DNA of 40,820 nt from an uncultured Bacteroides sp. (GCA_958453305.1 CAUDXH010000016.1:1-40820); one strand, 5' to 3'. Counted from the stretch's first letter, positions 8,253 to 17,318 are shown. The notes: generated by a model not told the origin, from the sequence alone. Numbers and translations are program-made.

Positions 8253-9494
8253 ATGAAAAAACTGTTTATTAGCTTATTGACAGCTTTGGGCTTTTCTGCT
8301 GTTGCTGCCCAAAATACGGTGCAGAATGTTACTGTAGAATCTAATAAAGAAGATTTAACTGACTTGCCTGAAGGTATGCTTTCAGAAACCGACAGCCTTT
8401 ACTTGGACTGGATTTCAAAGCATTATATCAATCCGAATGAAAACTGTACGATGACCTCTGCTAATCCGCAGGTCAGCGACTCTGTTTATATGGACCGCTT
8501 GAAGCGTATTCCGGCTATTGTGGAAATGCCTTTTAACGATGTCGTGAAAAAGTATATTGAAATGTATGCTACCCGTCTGCGGCAAAAGGTTGCCTTTATG
8601 CTGAGTGCCAATAATTTTTATATGCCTATCTTTGAAGAAGCATTAGATTTATATGACCTTCCGCTAGAACTGAAATATCTTCCGGTAATTGAATCGGCTT
8701 TAAATCCGGTAGCGGTTTCCCGTCAGGGAGCCACGGGGTTGTGGCAGTTTATGCTCCGCACCGGACAGGTATATGGCTTGAAAAGCAATTCGCTGGTTGA
8801 TGAGCGCAGAGATCCGGTAAAATCAACAAGAGCGGCTGTGCGTTACTTAAGAGATTTATATGAAATTTATCATGACTGGAACTTGGTGCTTGCTGCTTAT
8901 AATTGCGGACCGGGTACCATCAATAAGGCAATCCGTAGGGCAGGAGGAGAAACTGATTTCTGGAAGTTATATAATTATCTTCCGAAAGAAACCCGAAGCT
9001 ATGTTCCGGCCTTCATTGCGGCTAATTATATTATGACTTATTATTGTGAGCATAATATTAGTCCGATGGAAATGAATATGCCCGAAAGTACAGATACGGT
9101 GCATGTGTCGCGTAATTTGAATTTAAATCAGGTGGCTGCTGTTTGTAACATTAACTTAGATAAGCTGCGGGCGCTTAATCCTGAATTTAAGAAAGATATT
9201 ATTCCGGGTAATGAGCAGCCTTACGCGCTTCGCTTGCCTACCGATATGATGAGTTGCTTTATTGACCATGAAGACAGTATTTATAACTATAAGCCGGAAG
9301 TTTATCAAAAACGTCGTTCTACTGTAGCCGTACAGGATATTCCTGCCAGTAAGGCGGTTTATCACCGCATCCGTAACGGGGAAACACTGGGAGGTATTGC
9401 AGCACGTTATGGAGTCAGCGTGAGCCAGCTTCGCCGGCTGAATGGAATCAAGGGCAATAATATACGTGCCGGAAAGTCGTTACGCATCCGATAG
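8253..9494 (+). CDS. mltD: MltD-like membrane-bound lytic murein transglycosylase with LysM
   Basis: Cleaves peptidoglycan glycan strands, forming 1,6-anhydro ends, in the periplasm. Seen in 413 residues: a signal peptide (first about 19 residues, ending AVAAQ), an SLT (lysozyme-like) domain from about residue 125 with LKYLPVIESALNPVAVSRQG, where the Glu of VIES is the catalytic acid, ATGLWQFMLRTGQ, and LVLAAYNCGPGTINKAI, then a single C-terminal LysM repeat (YHRIRNGETLGGIAARYGVS and onward). MltD of enterobacteria usually has two or more LysM repeats. It ends the par-linked operon; Rel/SpoT follows with its own promoter. Confidence 0.92.
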   Translation: MKKLFISLLTALGFSAVAAQNTVQNVTVESNKEDLTDLPEGMLSETDSLYLDWISKHYINPNENCTMTSANPQVSDSVYMDRLKRIPAIVEMPFNDVVKKYIEMYATRLRQKVAFMLSANNFYMPIFEEALDLYDLPLELKYLPVIESALNPVAVSRQGATGLWQFMLRTGQVYGLKSNSLVDERRDPVKSTRAAVRYLRDLYEIYHDWNLVLAAYNCGPGTINKAIRRAGGETDFWKLYNYLPKETRSYVPAFIAANYIMTYYCEHNISPMEMNMPESTDTVHVSRNLNLNQVAAVCNINLDKLRALNPEFKKDIIPGNEQPYALRLPTDMMSCFIDHEDSIYNYKPEVYQKRRSTVAVQDIPASKAVYHRIRNGETLGGIAARYGVSVSQLRRLNGIKGNNIRAGKSLRIR

Positions 9495-9515
9495 AAAATA
9501 AAAAGACTTGATACT

Positions 9516-9546
9516 CTTGCATATCTCTTAATTTTCTTTATTTTTG
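9516..9546 (+). promoter_or_regulatory. Promoter of the Rel/SpoT gene
   Basis: CTTG at 9516-9519, a 19-bp spacer, then TATTTTTG at 9539-9546, a full TAnnTTTG match. The start codon is at 9579, with GGAAGAGAT just before it as a usable ribosome-binding site. Confidence 0.7.
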
Positions 9547-9578
9547 CATTATTGATTTAAAATGTTGAAGGAAGAGAT

Positions 9579-11849
9579 ATGGCGGATGAAAAACTAATGC
9601 AGGAACAGGCGGATGAAAGACTGATAAATGAAGCCTTTCAAGAGTTGCTTGACAGGTATCTGGAAAGCAAGCATCGTAAAAAGGTGGAAATCATTACGAA
9701 AGCTTTTAACTTTGCCAAACAGGCTCATAAAGGAGTGCGCAGACGCTCGGGTGAGCCTTATATATTGCATCCGATAGCGGTGGCGCGTATTGCCTGCTGC
9801 GAAATCGGATTGGGCTCTACGTCTATTTGTTCTGCCTTGCTTCATGATGTGGTAGAAGATACCGATTATACTGTAGAAGACATTGAGAATCTGTTTGGAG
9901 CAAAGATTGCCCAAATTGTAGATGGACTGACTAAAATATCGGGAGGCATTTTTGGAGACCGGGCTTCGGCTCAGGCTGAAAACTTCAAGAAGCTTTTGCT
10001 TACGATGAATGATGATATCCGGGTGATACTTATTAAGATAGCCGACCGTCTTCATAATATGCGTACACTTGGGTCTATGCTTCCAAGCAAGCAATATAAA
10101 ATAGCCGGGGAAACGCTTTATATCTATGCGCCTTTAGCCAATCGTTTGGGGCTGAATCGTATTAAAACGGAGCTTGAGGACTTGAGCTTTAAATATGAAC
10201 ATCCCGAAACCTACCAGCAGATTCAGGAAAAGTTACAAGAAACTCAAGCTGAACGCGACAGCGTATTTGAGGAATTTACAGCTCCTATCCGCGAGCAGTT
10301 GGATAAGATGAATATTCCATATCGCATTCAGGCTCGCATCAAGTCACCTTATTCTATCTGGAATAAGATGCAGAATAAGCATATTACTTTTGAAGAAATC
10401 TATGATATCTTAGCAGTGCGTATCATTTTTACTCCCCGTAAAGAAGAAGAGGAGTTGAATGACTGCTTTGATATTTATGTTGCCATCTCCAAAATATATA
10501 AACCCCATCCGGACCGGCTGCGTGACTGGGTCAGCCATCCCAAGGCAAATGGCTATCAGGCTCTGCACGTTACGCTGATGAGCAACAAGGGGCAGTGGAT
10601 TGAAGTGCAGATTCGTAGCGAGCGAATGAACGACGTGGCCGAACAGGGATTTGCAGCTCATTGGAAGTATAAAGAAGGGGGTGGAAGTGAAGATGAAGGC
10701 GAATTGAGCAAGTGGCTTAAAACCATCAAGGAAATTCTTGATGACCCTCAGCCGGATGCTTTAGACTTCTTAGATACAATCAAGTTAAATTTATTTGCAT
10801 CGGAAATATTTGTCTTTACTCCTAAAGGAGAAATAAAGACCATGCCTCAGAACTGTACGGCTTTAGACTTTGCCTTTTCTATTCATACGTTTTTGGGCAG
10901 TCATTGTATCGGGGCAAAAGTGAATCATAAATTAGTTCCGCTCAGTCATAAGCTCCAAAGTGGAGACCAAGTGGAAATCCTGACTTCCAAGTCGCAGAAG
11001 GTACAGCCTTCATGGATTAATTTTGCTACAACGGCAAAGGCAAAGGCAAAAATCCAGTCTATTTTAAAGAGAGAGCGTCGTGAATGCCAGCAGCGCGGAG
11101 AAGAAATGCTGCATGATTTCTTGCGTAAGGAAGGCATTGAACCCACCGATGAAAATATTAAGAAACTTTGCACCTTGCATAAGGTGAAAGGGGCTGACGA
11201 GCTTGCCTGTCAGATTGGTCAGAAAGTAATTGTTTTGGGTGAAACCGATAGCAATGAACTGAAGGATAAACCTTCGGCAGCAAGTTGGAAAAAATACATT
11301 TCATTTGCTTTTGGAACAAGTAAGTCGAAGACTACGGAAACACAAACTTCAGCTCCGGCTTTAGAAATCGATAAGAAGAAGATTTTAAAGCTGACACCCG
11401 ATGCGATTCAGAAGAATTATATTATAGCCGATTGTTGCAAGCCTATTCCGGGAGACGATGTATTGGGATATATTGACGATAATAATCGTATCATCATTCA
11501 TAAGCGTCAGTGCCCCATAGCTGCCCAACTGAAGACAAGTTTCGGCAATCGCTTGCTGGCGGTGCAGTGGGAAACGGGAAAAGCCTTGAACTTCTTGGTG
11601 AATGTTTATATAAAGGGAATCGACAGTATAGGAATCCTTAATCAGGTCACTCAAATTATTTCCCAGCAGCTGAATGTAAATATTCATAAGCTGAATATTG
11701 AATCGAACGATGGAATTTTTGAAGGACGTATTCAACTGTATGTACATGATGTGGACGACGTGAACACCATCTGTTCAAATCTGAAGAAAATAGAGAATAT
11801 AAAGAAAGTAACCCGTATCGAACGGTTTGATGATGAAATAGCGGACTGA
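9579..11849 (+). CDS. Bifunctional (p)ppGpp synthetase/hydrolase, Rel/SpoT family
   Basis: Makes and degrades the alarmone (p)ppGpp, setting the stringent response. Seen in 756 residues: an HD hydrolase domain with SGEPYILHPIAVARI and LLHDVVEDTDYTVEDI (HD intact, so hydrolase is probably active), the synthetase domain with ARIKSPYSIWNKMQNKHITF and NGYQALHVTLM, a TGS domain (IFVFTPKGEIKTMPQNCTAL), a conserved Cys-rich region (DCCKPIPGDDVLGY), and a C-terminal ACT domain beginning near VNVYIKGIDSIGILNQVTQI. Length and order match long RSH enzymes. Bacteroidales often have more than one, so the symbol is left open between relA and spoT. The stop codon lies inside the terminator hairpin. Confidence 0.95.
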   Translation: MADEKLMQEQADERLINEAFQELLDRYLESKHRKKVEIITKAFNFAKQAHKGVRRRSGEPYILHPIAVARIACCEIGLGSTSICSALLHDVVEDTDYTVEDIENLFGAKIAQIVDGLTKISGGIFGDRASAQAENFKKLLLTMNDDIRVILIKIADRLHNMRTLGSMLPSKQYKIAGETLYIYAPLANRLGLNRIKTELEDLSFKYEHPETYQQIQEKLQETQAERDSVFEEFTAPIREQLDKMNIPYRIQARIKSPYSIWNKMQNKHITFEEIYDILAVRIIFTPRKEEEELNDCFDIYVAISKIYKPHPDRLRDWVSHPKANGYQALHVTLMSNKGQWIEVQIRSERMNDVAEQGFAAHWKYKEGGGSEDEGELSKWLKTIKEILDDPQPDALDFLDTIKLNLFASEIFVFTPKGEIKTMPQNCTALDFAFSIHTFLGSHCIGAKVNHKLVPLSHKLQSGDQVEILTSKSQKVQPSWINFATTAKAKAKIQSILKRERRECQQRGEEMLHDFLRKEGIEPTDENIKKLCTLHKVKGADELACQIGQKVIVLGETDSNELKDKPSAASWKKYISFAFGTSKSKTTETQTSAPALEIDKKKILKLTPDAIQKNYIIADCCKPIPGDDVLGYIDDNNRIIIHKRQCPIAAQLKTSFGNRLLAVQWETGKALNFLVNVYIKGIDSIGILNQVTQIISQQLNVNIHKLNIESNDGIFEGRIQLYVHDVDDVNTICSNLKKIENIKKVTRIERFDDEIAD

Positions 11850-11872
11850 GGCTCTCAGCCCGCTATTTTTTT
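11836..11872 (+). terminator. Intrinsic terminator of the Rel/SpoT gene
   Basis: Left arm AAATAGCGG plus CTGAG (11836-11850) and right arm CTCAG plus CCGCTATTT (11854-11868), with one A/C mismatch and a 3-nt loop, followed by a T-tract to 11872. The stem contains the stop codon of the gene. Confidence 0.85.
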
Positions 11873-11938
11873 GCATCGCATACCTACTAATAGTGACAGA
11901 ACCTTACTCCCGAAGCCAATATATACCGAAAAATGGTG

Positions 11939-11970
11939 ATTGTCTCCGGGGCTTGTTTTACGTAATTTTG
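11939..11970 (+). promoter_or_regulatory. Promoter of the Xus-like operon
   Basis: ATTG at 11939-11942, a 20-bp spacer, then TAATTTTG at 11963-11970, matching TAnnTTTG. The predicted start is near 11977, upstream of the first gene. No convincing Fur-box palindrome was seen around it, although iron control would be expected. Confidence 0.65.
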
Positions 11971-12015
11971 CAGTCGTAAAAATAGGTATTATACAATAAA
12001 AGATTGCAACAAAAC

Positions 12016-14394
12016 GTGAAGACTAAACTATTCTTTTTTCTAACTTATCTTCTGATAGCTGTGCTTTCAGTTTCAGCTCAAAACTCCTCTATAATCTCAG
12101 GTCGTGTGTTATCAACCGATCAGTCTGTTGTTGATTTTGCGACCGTCTATTTAAAAGGAACCAATTACGGATGTACCACCAATGAAAAAGGAATCTACCA
12201 TCTCAAGGCTCCGGCTGGAAGTTATACCCTTGTGGTATCGGCGGTGGGTTTTGAGGCTTACGAGCAGAAGGTTGAACTGAAATCGGAAGGAAGAAGTAAG
12301 CAGACGGTATTTCTGAAACCTTCGGTATTGGAGCTGGAGGAAGTCGTAGTTGTGTCATCTGGTGTAGCAAGAGTTAAGCGTTCGGCATTCAATGCGGTAG
12401 CGGTTGACACGAAGGAAATGCAGAATACCACAAAAAGCTTGAGCGATGCCTTGGCAAAAGCTCCGGGGATGAAGTTGCGCGAGTCGGGCGGTGTAGGTTC
12501 AGACATGCAGCTGATGCTCGACGGATTCAGCGGTAAGCATGTAAAAGTATTTATTGACGGAGTTCCTCAGGAAGGCGTAGGAGGTTCGTTTGGATTAAAC
12601 AATATTCCTGTGAATTTTGCCGAGCGCATTGAAGTTTATAAAGGCGTTGTTCCGGTTGGATTTGGAACGGATGCCATAGGTGGGGTTATCAATATAGTGA
12701 CCGGGAAGAAACGCAGGAACTGGTTCTTGGATGCGTCTTATTCGTATGGTTCGTTTAATACCCATAAGTCGAATGTGAATGTAGGACAAACCTTCCGCAA
12801 CGGACTGACCTATGAAATTAATGTTTTCCAGAATTATTCAGACAATTCTTACAAGGTAGATGCTCCGGTAGAAAATTTTGAGACAGGAAGCTTCAGCGAA
12901 AGCGAAAAACAACGTGTGAAACGCTTCCATGATACCTATCACAATGAGGCTTTGATAGCCAAGGTAGGATTTGTTGATAAGAAGTGGGCAGACCGGCTCA
13001 TGTTCGGACTTACTTACTCACATATGTATAAAGAGATACAGACTGGGGTACGTCAAAAGATTGTTTATGGAGAGAAGCATCGTTTCGGATATTCATTGAT
13101 GCCTTCACTGGAATATCGCAAACGTAACCTTTTGGTAAAGGGAATGGATGTAGTAATTACTGCCAATTATAACCGCAATGCGACAACCAATGTGGATACG
13201 GCACAATATAAATATAACTGGTTGGGCGAACGGGTCCGACTGAATTCCCCGGGCGAGCAGTCACAGCAATATGCACGAGCCGATAACGATAATTGGAATG
13301 CTACCCTTACGTTAAATTACCGGCTTAACCGCAGCCATGTGTTTACATTTAATCATGTACTGAATGCTTTTAACCGTTCAAATACATCCTTGCTGGCGAA
13401 AGTAGCACAGACCGATGCCATCGGAAAGCAAACCCGGAAGAATATATCAGGGCTATCGTACCGGTGGATGCCTTCCGAAAAGTGGAATGTTTCGGCTTTC
13501 GGAAAATATTACCGTCAGTATGTAGCGGGACCGATGGCAGAAGACGATAATGCGACATCGTTTGTGCGCACTGAAAGGACGGTTGATTCATGGGGATATG
13601 GAACTGCCGGAACTTATTTCGTCATGCCCGATTTACAGGTAAAGCTTTCGTATGAGAAAGCCTTTCGTCTGCCCACTATCGAGGAAATGTTCGGTGACGA
13701 AGATTTAGAAAGTGGTGAAATAACCATTCGTCCTGAAAAGAGCGATAATGTCAACCTCAACGTGAGCTACTCAAAGACTTTGGGCAAACATTCGCTCTAT
13801 GTTGAAGGAGGATTGGTTTACCGGAACACAAAAGATTATATTCAGCGGAATATCCAGTCGCTTGGCGGAGGAAAAGAAGGAGCAACTTACGTGAATTACG
13901 GAAAAGTGCTGACCAAAGGATTTAATATCTCCCTGCGTTACGGATGGGGAGGATGGCTGAGTGTGGGAGGTAACTTTACTCAGATGGATGTGCGTGACAA
14001 TGAAGCATATCAGATAGGTGCGAATGGAAATCAGGTGGATAACCTCGCTTACAAATCCCGTATGCCGAATGTACCTTACCGCTTTGCCGATTATGACGTG
14101 AATCTTTATTGGAGGAATCTCTGGAAGAAAGGGAATATCCTGACCTTGACCTATGACAGTCAGTATCTTCACAGCTTCTCTTATTACTCGGAGGTGATAG
14201 GAAGCAGCAATGACTATACGGTTCCCCGTCAGTTCTCGCATAACCTTTCATTGAGTTACAGCCTGAAGAGCGGACGTTATAACTTATCGTTCGAGTGCCG
14301 TAACCTGACCAATGAAGATTTATACGATAATTTCAGCCTACAGAAAGCAGGACGTGCTTTTTATGGGAAGATACGTGTTCATTTCGGAAATTAA
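12016..14394 (+). CDS. xusA: TonB-dependent outer-membrane receptor (XusA-like)
   Basis: Outer-membrane gated channel powered by TonB, predicted to import iron-loaded siderophores. Seen: signal peptide ending near VSAQ (about residue 21), a carboxypeptidase-regulatory-like domain (about 25-110, ISGRVLSTDQSVVDFATVYL), a plug domain (about 130-230, with MLDGFSGKHVKVFIDGVPQE and IDVYKGVVP-like IEVYKGVVPVGFGTDAIGG), and a long barrel ending FYGKIRVHFGN with a terminal aromatic-rich strand. There is no ATG: candidate starts are TTG at 12004 and GTG at 12016; GTG is chosen because it gives a compact signal peptide (MKTKLFFFLTYLLIA). The next two genes, a DUF4374 lipoprotein and a PepSY protein, give the XusABC order known from Bacteroides thetaiotaomicron. 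The siderophore specificity is inferred from this context only. Confidence 0.88.
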   Translation: MKTKLFFFLTYLLIAVLSVSAQNSSIISGRVLSTDQSVVDFATVYLKGTNYGCTTNEKGIYHLKAPAGSYTLVVSAVGFEAYEQKVELKSEGRSKQTVFLKPSVLELEEVVVVSSGVARVKRSAFNAVAVDTKEMQNTTKSLSDALAKAPGMKLRESGGVGSDMQLMLDGFSGKHVKVFIDGVPQEGVGGSFGLNNIPVNFAERIEVYKGVVPVGFGTDAIGGVINIVTGKKRRNWFLDASYSYGSFNTHKSNVNVGQTFRNGLTYEINVFQNYSDNSYKVDAPVENFETGSFSESEKQRVKRFHDTYHNEALIAKVGFVDKKWADRLMFGLTYSHMYKEIQTGVRQKIVYGEKHRFGYSLMPSLEYRKRNLLVKGMDVVITANYNRNATTNVDTAQYKYNWLGERVRLNSPGEQSQQYARADNDNWNATLTLNYRLNRSHVFTFNHVLNAFNRSNTSLLAKVAQTDAIGKQTRKNISGLSYRWMPSEKWNVSAFGKYYRQYVAGPMAEDDNATSFVRTERTVDSWGYGTAGTYFVMPDLQVKLSYEKAFRLPTIEEMFGDEDLESGEITIRPEKSDNVNLNVSYSKTLGKHSLYVEGGLVYRNTKDYIQRNIQSLGGGKEGATYVNYGKVLTKGFNISLRYGWGGWLSVGGNFTQMDVRDNEAYQIGANGNQVDNLAYKSRMPNVPYRFADYDVNLYWRNLWKKGNILTLTYDSQYLHSFSYYSEVIGSSNDYTVPRQFSHNLSLSYSLKSGRYNLSFECRNLTNEDLYDNFSLQKAGRAFYGKIRVHFGN

Positions 14395-14429
14395 GATGCT
14401 TAATTAATCATTCGTAAAATATACAGAAA

Positions 14430-15827
14430 ATGAAAAAGAATACATTGTTTGCCGGAGTATTTGCTGCGGCAGTAACCGGCATGTTTGTTTCATGCTCGGA
14501 AAATAACGCACCGGGTAATTCACCGGAAGTTATGAAAGGAGAATATGTAATAGCTGCCCAGACCACAGCTTCAGGAAATACAACTCATGTGTTGCTTACT
14601 TCCAAATCGCTCGATGAGGGAACAGTTACCACGAAAGGAAACGGACTGGTAAACGAAGGAGCTACCTATTGGGTTTTTAACCAGAACAAATACCTCTATG
14701 CTTTGACTTATAATCAAGGAAATGCCGGTACCACCCAGTCGTTTGTGATGAACAGCGAAAACCAGCTTGAAAAGCGGAGCAAAGAATATAACGTGAGCCG
14801 TTTTACTTCATACGGGCTTTACGATGATAAAATCATTTCAACTTCTACGGGAACCGGACCTACTGAACTGAACGATGCGAACGGTTATACTCCCAAGTCG
14901 TTTCTTATTTCTTATCTTAATACAGCTACTGAGTCTTATACCAGCAATACTGTAACTAAAGACAAACCGTTTTTGTCAGAAAACTTTCTTGGAAACGGAG
15001 AATACGTTACGCTTACGGGCATAGAGCAGGTTGGTAAGAAAATTTATACGGGAGCCGTACCGATGGGGTTGAGCCAATACGGATGTATGTATGAGAACCG
15101 TAAATGGGTGAAACCGGGGAATGAAGACTTGATTAAAACCGAATCGGGTGGACAGGGAAGCGGCCAATATAATAAAGATGAGTTGCAATGGACGCAATAT
15201 CCCGATGAATGTTGGGTGGCTGTGTTTGCCGATGACTCATTCGATGCTAACAGTGTAAAGCTCCTCAAGACCGATAAAATCAGTTACCCTGCCGGACGTT
15301 TCAAATCGCAGTATTACCAGATGGTCTGGAAAGCAGACGATGGATTCGTTTACGTATTCTCTCCCAGCTATGCCAAGACCATGGCTGATTCCCGTCAGCA
15401 AACCACCCTTCCGGCGGGCGTAGTGCGTATCAATACGCAAACAGAAGCGTTTGACGACAGTTATTATTATAACATCGAAGAAAAGTCGGAAGGACTTTCT
15501 TTTCAGCAGACCTGGTATGTGGGAGGAACGTATTTCTTGCTGCTGATGTATGATAAAGAGATTACTGCAAGTGATAAGGCTGCCATCCGTCTGGCTATCT
15601 TCAACGCATCGAATGGAAACCTGACTTATGTAAGTGGCTTGCCTCAAGATATTACAGGTTTCGGAAAAGCTCCCTTTGTTGAAGGTGGAATAGCCTATAT
15701 GGCTGTAACTACCGAAAGCGGGTATCCGGCTATTTATCGCATTGACCCTGCCGATGCTTCGGCCAAGAAAGGACTTACTGTGGAGGCTACCCAACTGACC
15801 GGACTTGGAAAACTGTCTGCCAACTAA
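14430..15827 (+). CDS. xusB: DUF4374 lipoprotein (XusB-like siderophore-binding)
   Basis: Predicted surface or outer-membrane lipoprotein that captures ferric siderophore and delivers it to the TonB receptor. Seen in 465 residues: a lipoprotein signal with FVSC, lipidated cysteine about C22, then a long beta-rich domain with repeated short strands in a beta-propeller-like pattern (for example YVIAAQTTASGNTTHVLL, GNGEYVTLTGIEQVGKKIY, VRINTQTEAFDD). In Bacteroides, DUF4374 proteins in this position include XusB, which binds enterobactin-type siderophores. It follows the receptor by 35 bp and precedes the PepSY gene by 13 bp, in one likely operon. Function is from family and context; ligand residues were not checked. 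Confidence 0.85.
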   Translation: MKKNTLFAGVFAAAVTGMFVSCSENNAPGNSPEVMKGEYVIAAQTTASGNTTHVLLTSKSLDEGTVTTKGNGLVNEGATYWVFNQNKYLYALTYNQGNAGTTQSFVMNSENQLEKRSKEYNVSRFTSYGLYDDKIISTSTGTGPTELNDANGYTPKSFLISYLNTATESYTSNTVTKDKPFLSENFLGNGEYVTLTGIEQVGKKIYTGAVPMGLSQYGCMYENRKWVKPGNEDLIKTESGGQGSGQYNKDELQWTQYPDECWVAVFADDSFDANSVKLLKTDKISYPAGRFKSQYYQMVWKADDGFVYVFSPSYAKTMADSRQQTTLPAGVVRINTQTEAFDDSYYYNIEEKSEGLSFQQTWYVGGTYFLLLMYDKEITASDKAAIRLAIFNASNGNLTYVSGLPQDITGFGKAPFVEGGIAYMAVTTESGYPAIYRIDPADASAKKGLTVEATQLTGLGKLSAN

Positions 15828-15840
15828 TTTTGTATAGCTT

Positions 15841-16680
15841 ATGAGAAAGATTTGCAAGTCAGTTCATTTATGGCTCTCACTTCCGTTTGGCTTACTGATA
15901 TCTGTTATCTGTTTCAGTGGGGCTGCGCTGGTTTTTGAACGCGAAATTACGCAGTCGCTCCAGCACCACCTTTATGAAGTGAAAAGTGAAGGGAAAGAGG
16001 TTCTTCCTTTCAACTTGCTTGAGAACCGGGTAAAGTCGCAGCTGTCAGACACGCTGGAGATAACCTCGATTAAGATGCCCGAAAGAGAGGGAGCTGCCTG
16101 TATGGTCAGCTTCAAGAATGCAGGTAAGCGTATGGCAAGCGTCAATCCTTATACGGGAGAAGTAATAGGTTTTACATACTCCTATCCGTTCTTTCAAACG
16201 ATGCGCAAGTTGCATCGCTGGCTACTCGACCCTCCTGCGCGTAGGGGAGAAGGCTCCGTCGGCAAAATGGTGGTGGGATTTTCTACATTGGCAATGGTCT
16301 TTGTATTATTAAGCGGCTTGGTGATCTGGGTTCCCCGAAACCATAGGGCATTGAATAATCGCCTGCGTATCTCTTTTACTAAAGGATGGCGGCGTTTCTG
16401 CTACGATGCGCATGTATCTTTGGGCTTTTACGCACTGCTGTTTCTGATGTTGATGGCACTCACCGGTCTTACATGGTCGTTCGGAGGATACCGGACAGTG
16501 GTATATGAGATATGTGAGGCTATTCTTCCAAGCGGACAGTTGCCGAAAGTTTTCCTTTATACACTCCACACAGGAAGGTGGGGAGGCATGCTGACTCAGG
16601 TTATTTATTTTCTTGCAGCTTTTATAGGAGGGCTTCTTCCGCTGACCGGATATTATATGTGGTGGAAAAAGCGGAGATAA
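15841..16680 (+). CDS. xusC: PepSY-associated TM protein (XusC-like)
   Basis: Inner-membrane protein of the PepSY_TM family, 279 residues, often a reductase-like partner in iron uptake. Seen: TM1 about residues 10-33, a periplasmic PepSY-like region to about 135 (MASVNPYTGEVIGFTYSYPF), then TM segments at about 142-164 (GFSTLAMVFVLLSGLVIWVP), 195-214 and 250-274. Histidines next to membrane segments (VHLWLSLPFG, MRKLHRWLLDP, YDAHVSLGFY, LYTLHTGRWGG) are the usual heme-ligand positions of this family. It is the last gene of the receptor-DUF4374-PepSY operon and is predicted to free iron from the siderophore by reduction or pass it inward; that role is inferred. The ATG at 15841 follows the previous stop by 13 bp. 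Confidence 0.87.
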   Translation: MRKICKSVHLWLSLPFGLLISVICFSGAALVFEREITQSLQHHLYEVKSEGKEVLPFNLLENRVKSQLSDTLEITSIKMPEREGAACMVSFKNAGKRMASVNPYTGEVIGFTYSYPFFQTMRKLHRWLLDPPARRGEGSVGKMVVGFSTLAMVFVLLSGLVIWVPRNHRALNNRLRISFTKGWRRFCYDAHVSLGFYALLFLMLMALTGLTWSFGGYRTVVYEICEAILPSGQLPKVFLYTLHTGRWGGMLTQVIYFLAAFIGGLLPLTGYYMWWKKRR

Positions 16681-16760
16681 AAGCGTTGAATCTTAAAATA
16701 TGGAGGCAGCTCGTGAAAAAGGATTTATACGGGTAGAGAAAACTGAGTTGTAAAGGATGA

Positions 16761-16854
16761 AATCTATAAACAGAGTCTTTGAATGTATAAACAAAGGCTC
16801 TGTTTGTACATTCAAAGGCTCTGTTTGTAGAAACAAAGCCTTTGTTTATAGATT
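16761..16854. repeat. 94-bp cluster of nested inverted and direct repeats
   Basis: Outer arms AATCTATAAACA (16761-16772) and TGTTTATAGATT (16843-16854) are perfect. Inside are two alternative hairpins: 16777-16793 with 16801-16817 (17 bp, one wobble, 7-nt loop), and 16814-16826 with 16831-16843 (13 bp, one mismatch, 4-nt loop). They share bases 16814-16817, so they compete. The 16-mer AAAGGCTCTGTTTGTA occurs twice, at 16793 and 16814, 21 bp apart. No T-tract follows. It lies in the gap between the converging PepSY and MerR genes; the rest of that 276-bp gap shows no other feature. Confidence 0.8.
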
Positions 16855-16956
16855 GAATAAGGGAAACCAAAACTTTTTATAGGCATATCTGTTCCTTTTT
16901 CCGTATGCGAACCATTTTCTTTTGAGAGGATAGGCATCGGTAAGCAGAGAGAGAAT

Positions 16957-17304
16957 TTAGGTCAGATAATCCAGCTCCTTTTTTATACTGATAAGTTCTT
17001 CTTTTATCATCTTCAGCCGCTGAGCTATCTCTGCATTGTTTTGCACGAACTCTTTGTTTTGTTTGAGGCGCTGTTTCGCTCCGGCTATGGTCATGCCTTT
17101 TTCTTTTACCAAGTGATATACCAGCCTGACTTTTTCTACATCCTCTTCTTTATACTGGCGTACATTACCTCCTGTTTTTTTCGGAGTAATAAACGGAAAC
17201 TCTTTTTCCCAATAGCGAAGTAACGATTCAGCAACACCGAACATCTTGGCTACTTCACTGATAGAATAATATAACTTTAATTCTTTGTCTGAACGCAATG
17301 CCAT
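16957..17304 (-). CDS. Small MerR-family transcriptional regulator
   Basis: Winged-helix DNA-binding protein of the MerR superfamily, 115 residues. Seen: the N-terminal HTH with YYSISEVAKMFGVAESLLRY and WEKEFPFITPKKTGG, then the wing NVRQYKEEDVEKVRLVYHLV and EKGMTIAGAKQRLK. The C-terminal part is only a short helix (about residues 85-115), with no cysteines or ligand domain, so it is unlikely to be a classic metal sensor. This short form is common in Bacteroidetes. It is 14 bp downstream of the M23 peptidase gene, so the two are probably co-transcribed; its targets are unknown. Confidence 0.9.
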   Translation of the reverse strand: MALRSDKELKLYYSISEVAKMFGVAESLLRYWEKEFPFITPKKTGGNVRQYKEEDVEKVRLVYHLVKEKGMTIAGAKQRLKQNKEFVQNNAEIAQRLKMIKEELISIKKELDYLT

Positions 17305-17318
17305 AAGTATTATTTGTC

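Noticed and set aside
5570..9578. A parS site near parA-parB
   Set aside because: No palindrome resembling the TGTTTCACGTGAAACA type was found there. A CACGTGAAA half site at about 29146 lies inside susD and has no matching left half.
11873..12003. A Fur box controlling the Xus-like operon
   Set aside because: No GATAATGATAATCATTATC-like palindrome was seen, only AT-rich sequence and the -7 element.
16761..16854. A short CRISPR array
   Set aside because: The repeats are nested and palindromic with only two copies of the 16-mer and no spacer-like unique segments; no cas genes are present.
16957..17304. A metal-sensing MerR regulator
   Set aside because: The protein ends after a short helix and has no cysteines in the C-terminal part.
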